This document shows positions 21,111-30,370 of a stretch of 42,118 bases of DNA, piece by piece. Made by a program: the position numbers and the translations under genes. The DNA is from Haplomitrium mnioides (lineage: Eukaryota > Marchantiophyta > Haplomitriopsida > Calobryales): the NCBI GenBank assembly GCA_049999725.1, contig JBNGIS010017350.1, forward strand, positions 1 through 42,118, read 5' to 3'. The notes below the pieces were generated by a model, which saw nothing but the letters and a program-made list of their open reading frames with translations, had not been told where the DNA came from and searched no databases. Numbering within the stretch: position 1 is the stretch's first letter; the number at the start of each line of letters is the position of its first letter.

Positions 21111-21715
21111 ACTCCAAGTGACGTGCACAAGGACTCCAAACAATTCTTGTACTAGCAATTGACTCCAAACCATTCTTAGGCGCACAAAATTTAATCGTGA
21201 TGAAAAGACTTGAAATGGATTGGGACTACAACAAGTTGAAACTTTGGCAAATAAAAATTTGCAAGAACAATACTTTATTAATAAAATAAAGTTTTCAAAC
21301 AGATGCTCTGGCTCTATCCTCTTCGGGAGGAATTGTCTCATCTAAATCCAAATATTGAGCATCTACAGCCGCTAGAGAGTCCTATCAAGACTTTCCAGTC
21401 CCGGATATGGCAACAGAATCACTAGTAGCACTTGCAATACCAAGAGGAACAGGTTCCTTGTGGTATGCATAGACTGTCTGTGACTCTGTTGCATCGGATG
21501 GCAAGGAAGCCATCATCAAAACTCTTTGAGGAATGTAGATAGACTGATGTCTATCATATTCCACCACGATGCAGTTTTGCATCAACTTTAAAGCATAGAC
21601 TAGGCCTGTGCGAGACCCAGAGCAAAGATCTAGGATCCAATCTTGCTCTGTTGACAAATGGTCAATGGAAAAATTATAAAGAGCCTGCGGCTTTTGATAA
21701 ACATTGACAAGAGCA

Positions 21716-21815
21716 NNNNNNNNNNNNNNNNNNNNNNNNNNNNNNNNNNNNNNNNNNNNNNNNNNNNNNNNNNNNNNNNNNNNNNNNNNNNNNNNNNNNN
21801 NNNNNNNNNNNNNNN
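21716..21815. other. Assembly gap (100 N) in gene B exon 4, copy 2
   Basis: Exactly 100 N. By comparison with copy 1 (about 16410-16470) only about 60 bases of exon are expected here, so the number of N is a placeholder. Confidence 1.
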
Positions 21816-22689
21816 AAAAACACTACGCATTATCTGCCAAGGTAGACTAGTCACAAGTGCAGGCTACAAATAAAAAAACCTCATGCTCTTCTTTCCTTCT
21901 TTTGTCCAGTAGCCCACAGTCCAATATTCATGGGCGTGTGCGATTCTAAGACCACCAAAATGATGAATGTTGCTTTTGTTCTTGTAAAAAGAAAACAAGC
22001 AAATCAAACATTGTAAACAAAGTGCAGGAAAAGTAGAAAAGAGAAATTAAAAACTAAAAAATTTTAAAGAACAACTTACGAGATGTCGTGGTTGATTGCA
22101 CAACAAACTTTAAAAAGGGCATCCTCGACGATGCCAAATTTTTGTGATGAATGTATAATTACAAAAGACCAAAAATCTGATATTGTAATTGCCGCAAAAG
22201 ATGAAACCATGTCAAAAATGTTATCTATGGAAAATGGTTCAAAATTGCCATGCTTATATTCCTTAAGGTTGTAACTGTAAGGAATATCTGTAATAGCCAA
22301 AGTGAAACACCTAGGTTTTACAAAGCCCTTCAACTGTCAAGCATTTGCCTCCTTGAGGACTTGGTAAAATGCTAGGTTGAGACCATCGACATAGGACAAT
22401 AAGTCCTCGTCTTTGTCTCTCACAACACCTTTAGTTGTAAGAGATGCAGCATCGCTTTGCTGCCTTGATTTCCACTCTCTAGCTTTTTGGAAATGAAGAA
22501 AAAAAGCTAGAGAATAGGAAACGAGAGTGGGACACTAGTCTTGATCTTATAGGGCTTCTTCAACCCCTAATCTTTTTCGGCCTTTTGCAGCTATTATCGA
22601 TTTTTTTGCCAGCTGAAGTGTGAACGTTTTGTCTCCTTACATACAACAAAAACAGAGAACAATATGAGGAGACAAAAAAAATAAATACA

Positions 22690-23030
22690 AGAGAGGGACA
22701 TTGAGTTCTTTGCTCACATAGACAATGAAGTCAAGAAGCCTAAGGACTTCAAAGTTCAAGCGCGCTGGGACTTTAATGTCAAAGAAAGCTTAGACTTCAA
22801 AGTCCTTGCTCGTCCATGCGCGCATGAACTTTGCTGTCTAGCGTGTTTGGACTTCAAAGTCCAGGCACGCAAGGACTCCACAGTCCATGCGTGCATGGAC
22901 TTTGTTGTCCAGGCACACAGAAACTTTGTTGCCCTTGCGCTCATGGACTTCGCAGTCCTTGCGCGCTTGGACAGTGAAGTCCATACGCGCATGGACTTCT
23001 AAGTACATGCCTTGCATGAAAAGACTCAAA
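22690..23030. repeat. Palindromic minisatellite in gene B intron 2, copy 2
   Basis: About 11 units such as AGTCCATGCGTGCATGGACT and TCCATACGCGCATGGACTT with a 24-27 bp period. They occupy the intron between 22636 and 23116. Same repeat and intron as in copy 1, but a different unit number. Confidence 0.88.
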
Positions 23031-24689
23031 ACTTGTTTTATCAAAACCAAAGACAACTTAAAGTAAATTCACTGAAACTCCAAAGAAATGAATGTGGTGT
23101 GAAAAGAAGAACTTACCAAAAGCTTCTCGAAGCTTGAATAGAAGGCAACCATCTTGGACTCCTCAGTGTGGAGAGGGTACTCCTCTCTTGCTTCCTCCCA
23201 AGTACTACAGTAAACCTCTGAACAAAAACCTTTTACCACTACTACCAAAACTTTATGTCTCTCTACCTCAAGAGACATTTTGTCCATTGAAAGCTCTACG
23301 ACTTCCACCCGCTTCAAAACTGAAATTTTAACTTCATGAAGAAGACCCTAAAGGGACCTCCAAGGCGTCCACTTCATGTCCTCCATTCTAAGGGATCCCT
23401 TGGCCTTCGGCTTCTGGCCATTAACGGTGTTCTTCTCCCACATCAAAAATATGCTCTATTGTAGATCCCAGAGCTCACCACTTTTGAATGCCAACTAGAA
23501 CCAATTGTCTTGAGAAGTTACTGTCTTCTCAAGTGTTGACTTGGCTTAATCTCCAAGGTTTCTAGCACCAATTCTCTTTTCAATTTTTGGAATAACACCA
23601 TCCCACTCTCCACAAATCTTTGATGCCAATATTCAAGCTTTTGAATATAGGTCATTTCCAACCTTTACCTTTGGTCGTAGTTGTCATCAATTGCAAAAAT
23701 GGGGGCATCTATTGGTGTAAGACCCACGTACACATAACAGTTGCAGAGCGATAATACCAAACTCTTCACTCTGTATTTTGTGAGCAACAGTTGCCTTGCT
23801 AGAGCACTATAATTGCTTCATGCAATTTCATTGCGATACTTGTCAGGGTTCCTAATATTGAACTATGACTTGTCCTTTAACCCACACTTCGGATCAACAA
23901 CAATTTTGAAAAAACTATACGCATACTTGTTTGTGAGCATTCTCTATGTCAGAAGCTCAACAAAATCTTCATTCAGCCTTTTAATCTGGAAAGGTCCCCA
24001 GTTGTCCATTTCATGTTTTTGCAGATTCAAATTTTCCAACCTAATTGTGATTTTTTCTTCACAGACTCTACATCGATGGATTGCAGACTCCCTTATTTTG
24101 TTTTTGTCTTCCTCAGACAATGTCTGAGGGTCCACCTGCCCTCTTTCTTGGAAAGTTTGCAACCCCTTGTAGGATTGCCTTTTAGTTCTTGATGTTGGAG
24201 CTCGAAGTGGCTCCGGCTTTGATTCTTGCCCCGAGTTGGTTGGTGATGAAGACAAAAGGCAGCAAAAGACGACCTTGCTATTGATTCGGAGGGGGCTGGC
24301 TCCTCCTCAATGACTGGTGCTGGAATAGGCTTTTTCTTTTGGACCGCCGGTTTCTTCATTTTAGGAGCCTCAATTGGCTCTACCTCCTTTCTTTTTTTTT
24401 GAGGCAAAAGGGCCAGCCGTGTGAATTGAAAATGTTGTCTCGCTTGGATGCGGCACTAGTGCTTGAATATTTAACGCCTTGCTTGGGCTTCAAAATCTTG
24501 AAATGGATGGCCAACTTGATGAAATCATGCTCGACATGCTTCACGTCTTTGATGCCATCAACGAAATCTGCCAGAAATTGAGTAAACTGAAAAAAGAAAA
24601 AAAGAAACAATTAAGCATAAGTACAAGTGTTCAATGTAGGAGATAAGACAATGCATTTACTGCGCATAGGAACTCTTCTAACCATATGT

Positions 24690-24885
24690 ACATGCACTGC
24701 ACTTGGAAGTCCACTCGCATAAGGGCTTAGGAGTCCACGCGCGCATGGACTCCCAAGTCCTACAATGCATGGACTTGCAAGTCCAAGCGCGATAGGACTC
24801 CCAAGTCTATGCGCACATGGACTCCCAAGTCTTTGCGCGCATGGACTCCCAAGTTCATGTGTACATGGACTCCCTGGGAGTTCTG
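24690..24885. repeat. Palindromic 24-bp minisatellite in gene B intron 1, copy 2
   Basis: Six near-regular 24-bp units, for example AGTCCACGCGCGCATGGACT followed by CCCA. As 24 is a multiple of three, the exon 1 frame reads through the intron as an octapeptide repeat (LGSPCAHR, LGSPCAQR). Confidence 0.9.
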
Positions 24886-25351
24886 ACTTAGTCAAAAGAG
24901 AAACAAGTAAAAAAGGATTTTCAAAATTTACCTTGCCATCTTCCTTTGTAGCCTTAAGATGCTTCACAAAAATGTCCCTCTCCTTCATCTCAGAAAAAAC
25001 AAACTGTTTGCGATTTGCACAATAAAGGGTAGTTGAATCCTGAGACTGTACAAGCAGCCTGATGTTGGCTTTCTTTCCTTCACGTATCATGGTAATTTGG
25101 ACTACTAGACCCAAATTAAAATTTTCACCTTCACCAGCAAAAAGGTAAAGATGTTTTTCAAGTTCTTTCAAGGAGCAGTAATTAACCAGCCAATTCCACT
25201 CTAGTTTCTTAGGCTCTAGAGTCTTGACAACATCCGAATACATGTATGGCTTTGGTTGAGGAGGGTCAAAAACAATTCCTTGGGATGCCGTTCTCAAGAT
25301 GCTACAAACAGGTCTAATTCGAGGTAAAAAATGTAATGAAAAAAAACTCAC

Positions 25352-25748
25352 AAATCTCTAAAGGCTGGAAATAGGAAAAAATTAAGTAAATGCAAAAACA
25401 TCAATAACTAGAAAACAAAACAAAAAATTGAACTCGCGACAATGGAAACAAACTTTCCACTGACGCTTCTTTTATAACTAAATTTCAAAAAATGCCTTTT
25501 CTTGCCAAAAAATGATTCGTGAAGCTTTTGACATGTAGGTTTGTGTGGTGCAAAAAAAAAGTTAGTATATAAAGCATTGCTCGTTTCCATCTTTCCAATT
25601 TCTTCTTTTCATTTTCTTCACAAAAAGTTCCCAATTTTGTCGTTTTGCAAAAAAACTTGAAAAACACATCTTTTAGGTGTGTTGTAAGAGGTTTATAATA
25701 TTTGATAAAATAATTCCTTGAAGTACTTGTTTTTTAAAGACCATTTTT
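25352..25748. promoter_or_regulatory. Shared divergent promoter region of genes A and B, copy 2
   Basis: Counterpart of 12543-12998. Conserved blocks include the TATA box of gene B at 25476-25469 (TATAAAAG on the minus strand) and AAGAGGTTTATAATATTTG before gene A. The two genes are transcribed away from it. Confidence 0.6.
25469..25476 (-). promoter_or_regulatory. TATA box of gene B, copy 2
   Basis: TATAAAAG in AAATTTAGTTATAAAAGAAG on the minus strand, at the same distance from gene B as in copy 1. Confidence 0.65.
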
Positions 25749-28690
25749 AGTAGCTTGAATTTTAAAATTCAAGAAGAGGTTAGAGTTTCAAGATTTATCT
25801 TCACAAAAAAGTGTTGCTTTTGATAGGCATGTTGAGATTTGTTCAAAGGGAAATTATTTGGAGAAAAGGAATGGAGTACCAAAAGCATCAAGTGTGATGG
25901 CAAGTATATTGGAGAAAGAATATGGCTACTATTGAATCAGACAGCTTTGCCCAAAAAGATCGAGAAGGTGAACTCTATGCATGCATAGGATTAGAGACTC
26001 AACCCTATGTGCACATAGGGTCAAGGAGTGAATCCAATGTGCGCATAGGATTAACAATTGAACAACTTGTGTGCAAAAGATCAAAGAGAGAGCCTAGTGC
26101 TCGTAGAGAATTAAAGAAACAATCTTCATCTAGCACAAGATCTATGTTGCCTTTCAAACAATCGAAGTTGAATTCTTTCTTTTGAGTATTCCAATATATT
26201 AGCAAAAAAAGGTTCAACACAGAAATTCCAGACGGTTGTAGACCTTTCTTCGTCCACATCCAAGAGAGACCTCGATATTCATGATCAAAGTGTGTTTGTT
26301 CATAACACAAAAAGCATACAATCTATGGACAATTTTAATTTTGGAGATGACCCACTATTCTTGATAGCACCACTCAAATAATGAGTGATTTTGTTTCAAG
26401 TTGCACCTTGCAAGGAGATTAGGACATCTGAAACAAACCGAATTCTTTTGGAGGAGTCTTCAGACGATAGTTTGGGAAATGATTCTTGCAAAGAGTCTTA
26501 ATCAATCAATATTTCTTTGGAGTTATTGCCGAGGGCACCGATTTTATTACAAAAAAATTTCCCTTCTAGTCGAGATATTGATCAAGATTCAGTTTCAAAA
26601 TGGTGCAATTCTCCCAATCTCCAAGAAGAACCTCATCTCTCAAAAAATTCTGCGATGGAACAAATAGTGTTTACAATGATGACCAAGATCTTCACGATGA
26701 GTTATCTTCTATTGTTGGATTCATTTACGAACAGAGTCGTCTAGTACAACATAAGAACTCTTTGTCTAGGCCAAAACCCAAACGGGTAAACACCTTACGC
26801 AAAAATTCTTTGCGAAAAGTCCATCATGATGAGAGCTTTGTGAAGAAAAAGCTCGATCCAATGTCAATTTATAAATTGAAGAGAAATTATTGTTGTCAAA
26901 ATAATTGCTTGTCATTGTACAAGACAAATTTTTTGAAAACTGTAAGAGATACGTACTTTCAACAAAGTATGAAGAATCGAGATATCACAATGTAGTGGGG
27001 AATACCAAGAAAAGACTCTGATGTTGAGAATTGACTTACATTGCCTCTCGGTACCTTTGTTTGTAGAAGAGTCTTTAAATTAATATTAGCAATAAGGAAT
27101 AATAGAATCCAAAGGAATCAAAATCTCAAAAACGCAGATCCTAGAGGCACGTTTGGAAAAAGAGAACTATATGCTAAAGGTGTTTTTGTGTGTGAGTGGA
27201 TGGACAATTTTTTCCAAAGACATTGCTAAAGAATGCTCACTCACAAAGTGTACAACTTGCCTGATAATTTTACAAAATGGGAAGTTTATGACTACTACAC
27301 AACTTATTTGAAAGAGAAAGATCTTGATTATATACTTAATTTCTCGGGTTTGACAAAACATTAGAGAACTCATTTTCCAAATGCAAAAATTCCAAAACAC
27401 GATAGATTTGCTGTTTGTAAAACATGCGAAGAAATAAAATCTTTGTGAGAAAAATTTGTCTTGGAGTGCGACAAAGGTAACAAATTTTCTTCTCTTTTGA
27501 TAACTTTGGCTAATTCATCCTCTTTTCTCTAGACTCAAAGATTAGTTCTAGAGGTGTTGTGTTTTCTCAACTACAAACAAAAGATATTTTTTTGTAAAGT
27601 TATTTAGCAAAGAAGATTTGAGTCAAATAATTCTTAACAAGTTGAGATGTGAGAAGAGTGTCTATGCTCGTATAGAGTCTGTTGCTTTATGTTTCATTTT
27701 AATCTTGTCTGCAGTTGAATAAAGCGAGAAAATGAATTTGATTATTGTGGTGACCTTAGCCTTACAACTAGTTTTGTTTTTGTTCCTTTAAATCAAGAGC
27801 CCTTGTAAGAAAATTGAAAGAATTTGTTCTGGCACCTTTTGCTTGAAAGTCTTGTTTTTGCTCTTTTTGAAACAAATTTTTGCTTTTTTCAAATTGCCTT
27901 AAGTTTATTTTTAATCCTTTACAAAGTGTTTCACTACGATTTCAAAAATTTGTTTAAGATGACTTGAATGTTTGTAACACATGAGGTTGTGTTTTGAAGT
28001 TACGAGTATCGACATATGTTTTACTGAACTACTTTTATGTCTTTCGTGCTTTGTGATGATGTAGTCAAATATAATCGCCAACTGTTTCTTCATCGTGACC
28101 AACAAATGAAAGAAAGAACAAAACTTGCAAACCATCGAAGAAAATGTTATGCCGATGGTTAAAATTACTTGGGAATTGTCATTGATGAAATAGATCGGAA
28201 GAAAATTGCTATTCCATACTAGCCTTCGCCACCAAAAAACATTGATAAAGATTGTTTGGTGGGTGTGCATGTTGTCAGTGCTCTTATATTCAATCATGCT
28301 CTTTCTTCGAGGGTCTTCTTAATATATAAAAACTTGAGAAGCAATTCTAATTTGGCAGTTATTATGCTCAACAAAATATTATGTGACTTTGAAGGCTCAT
28401 TGCCTCCAACTTTGTATCTTTAATTGGACAACACGACACGAGAGAATAAGAATTCTATCTTGTTTGGATATCTTAGTCTCTTTTTTGCCAATAATGTTTT
28501 TCAAAAATTCAAGGTGGGATTTCTCATGGCTGGCCATACTCATGATTAAATCGATCAAATGTTTAGCTGATTCTCGAAACGTTTAAAACGTGTCAAAGCT
28601 TTCACGATTATGAGTCTTTGATTATGAGCAATATTTCAAAGCTACAAGCATAGAAGAAGATTATTGACAATGTTTTTTTGGCAAGTTAGT
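25749..28690 (+). pseudogene. Gene A copy 2: DUF7869-type DDE transposase-like gene, core present, broken
   Basis: Exon 1 runs about 25749-27476 (the ATG of copy 1 is lost). It has the minisatellite-encoded repeats at 25970-26100. The open stretch 26600-26995 contains a Cys-rich segment, KLKRNYCCQNNCLSLY. Next come GTFVCRRVFKLILAIRNNRI and FPNAKIPKHDRFAVCKTCEE, the latter carrying a CxxC. An intron follows (GTAACA at 27477; its 3' site is near 28054, uncertain). Exon 2 reads in one frame from about 28050 to 28618 with no frameshift: LGIVIDEIDRKKIAIPY, LPPTLYL, LDNTTRENKNSILFGYLSL, VGFLMAGHTHD, IDQMFS. The two Asp-bearing strands (VIDE, QLDN-like) and the GHTHD segment are the signature of DUF7869 proteins, held to be RNase H-fold transposases. 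Five in-frame stops, all one C-to-T step (CAA, CAG or CGA) from a sense codon. The third acidic residue could not be placed with certainty. Confidence 0.72.
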
Positions 28691-28764
28691 TAGAATGAGT
28701 TGCAAAGACTTAGCAAGATTTCAAATTGAGCAAGCACAATATGGGTTTTTTGCTTTCATTGCTT

Positions 28765-29045
28765 CTTAGTGTGAGTTCAAAGCCAAAATGATATCAAGAT
28801 TAAAAGCTCTAAATGCTTTAAAAGCAGCAGGAGTCATCTTGTAGAATTGAAACAACTTGGTATTTTAGGAAGCTGTGTAGCACAATTTCATTACATTATT
28901 ATGAAAATTTTGGATATGGAAGAAGAAGAAGCATTGAATCTTTTTGTTTGAAGGTTAAAGCTTTGCACTATGATTGAAGTGATAGTGAGAGAACTCTCTT
29001 AATTATAACAAACAGTGCACATGGCTAAGCGATATGATCGTTGCT
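28765..29045 (+). pseudogene. Chromovirus 1 gag fragment
   Basis: The translation shows DMEEEEALNLFV followed by RLKLCTMIEVIVREL and AKRYD. In Ty3/gypsy gag the equivalent is an EEEALxxFxxGLKP stretch followed by a predicted helix ending in A-x-R-Y-D. Several stops. No zinc knuckle is recognisable downstream. Confidence 0.6.
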
Positions 29046-29205
29046 TTCTACTACAAATGATGCTCTATTTTTACCAACCATATGTGTTCTAGAAAATGAG
29101 ACTATATCTATAGAGATTGATGTGGCATAACAAAAAACATTCGCCAATGCGAAGCATAAACACCTACGCCAAATAGAGGATATTTTTATTGTTGACAACT
29201 TAGTC

Positions 29206-30370
29206 ATGTGGTTGCAAATCACTCCCGTTGCCAAGATCAACCTTTCTCTCTTGTCCAAGCAGCAAGAGTGGAAGATGATAATAGAGAAACAACAGATCTC
29301 ATTAAAACTAGTCGAGCAACTTTGTGACCACTTCACTAGTTCCAATGGATTTAAAAGCTCGGTAAGAATTGAAAGTACATTGTTCTATCTTAATAGTAAG
29401 ATTGATGATCATTCTTATAGAATGTTGGTGGGTTGTGAGAGCTTTGAGAATTTTTACATCATTGCATTTTGCTAGAAGAATCAAAGCAAAAGTTATGCCT
29501 ATCAAGGGCAATTTTGTAATTATGGCAAAAAATATGATAAATTCCAAAATCAAAATCCATTTCTTTTAGGAATTAGAAACAAGTATGCAGAATTTATGCA
29601 ATATGTAATTATACAAGTATAATAGAACATTATTTTAAGCTTGACTTATCTCAAAGATTGATCCCTTCAAGTTGATTAAGCAAAAAGACAAATTCAAGTT
29701 ACTTTACAAAGTAATTACTGTCTTTTAAAGCATTTCATACCATTGGTGAAGATGTTTAGATTAGCTCATCGTATCACTTCTATGGAGAAAAAGTTGGATG
29801 TCTTTGTTGTTTGAATCAAGTATATCATGTACTTGAGTAAGTTAAGAGGGAAATCCACACCTACTTCAATAATTGATGATATTTTGAAGGAGTATTTGAA
29901 TGTGTTTTAAGATGATATGCTAAAAGACTTATTAGATAACCAAAGAGTATCTTTTCAAGTTGAGCCAATGCCATGAAGTACTATTTTTAGTTGGATTATA
30001 TACTGATTGTCACTACAAGAACTAGAAAAGCTTTGCAAACCCTTAAAGGAGCTTTTTGAAAAGGATTCCATTTAGTATAGTGCTTTATTTTGAGAAGTGT
30101 GAGTGTTCTTTGTACCAAATAAAAGTAGTGGTTTTTTCTTTTGTAGAGATTATTATAGCTTGAACAAGAAAACAATAAAGAATGTCTATTTTTTTCCATG
30201 TATTGATGATTTTTTTAATCAACTGAATGGTGCATGATTTTTTTCTAAGCTAAATCTTTGAAAAAACTATTGGCAAATTCCTCTCAAGCAAAATAATGTG
30301 CCAAAGATAGCTTTTTGCACTAGGTGTAGGCAGCTTGAGTGGAAATTGTTTACATTTGGTCTCACTAATT
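29206..30370 (+). pseudogene. Chromovirus 1 protease and N-terminal reverse transcriptase, first copy
   Basis: The open frame 29206-29475 holds a degenerate aspartic protease segment (YRMLVGCESFENF), where the catalytic Asp position reads Gly-Cys-Glu. RT fragments follow: LEKLCKPLKELFEK, FFVPNKSSGFFFCRDYYSLN, IDDFFNQLNGA and FTFGLTN. The copy stops abruptly after FGLTN and sequence jumps back to protease at about 30365. Confidence 0.75.

Larger units (their letters stand above)
21295..25351 (-). pseudogene. Gene B copy 2: amino-DNA-methyltransferase-like gene, four exons, best-preserved SAM motif
   Basis: Exons on the minus strand: about 25291 (or 25351) to 24932, 24586-23117, 22635-22080, and 21980-21295. 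Introns have GT-AG ends (GTAAAT, GTAAG, GTAAGT). Exon 1 is open for 246 codons and shows LEWNWLVNYCSLKEL and LYCANRKQFVF. Exon 3 (22333-22076 open) has FTLAITDIPYSYNLKE and FWSFVIIHSSQKFGIVEDA. In exon 4, one frame runs from KPQALYNFSID into DWILDLCSGSRTGLVYALKL and CIVVEYDRHQSIYIPQRVL. This is the segment-X plus motif-I arrangement typical of beta-order N6A/N4C enzymes: a hydrophobic strand, D-x-C-S-G-S loop, helix, then an acidic residue at the end of the next strand (VVEYD). A 100-N gap (21716-21815) sits just before KPQALY. Frameshifts and stops occur in exon 2 and near 21385. The copy-1 ATG is ACG here (25291). Confidence 0.7.
20359..28690 (-). mobile_element. DNA transposon copy 2 (genes B minus, A plus), most complete copy
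   Basis: The longest copy, about 8.3 kb. In order from 20359: terminal motif, AT-rich stretch, telobox-containing minisatellite, gene B on the minus strand, divergent promoter, and gene A on the plus strand with its catalytic core. The gene-A side is cut by, or abuts, chromovirus gag between about 28620 and 28760, so the second terminus is not visible. Orientation given is that of gene B. Its first 7.4 kb are the inverted counterpart of copy 1. One 100-N gap lies in gene B exon 4. Confidence 0.75.

Noticed and set aside
10390-28690. Bacterial restriction-modification system or contaminant as source of the methyltransferase
   Set aside because: The gene has introns with eukaryotic splice sites, sits beside a eukaryotic transposase, and recurs in three diverged copies among plant chromoviruses.
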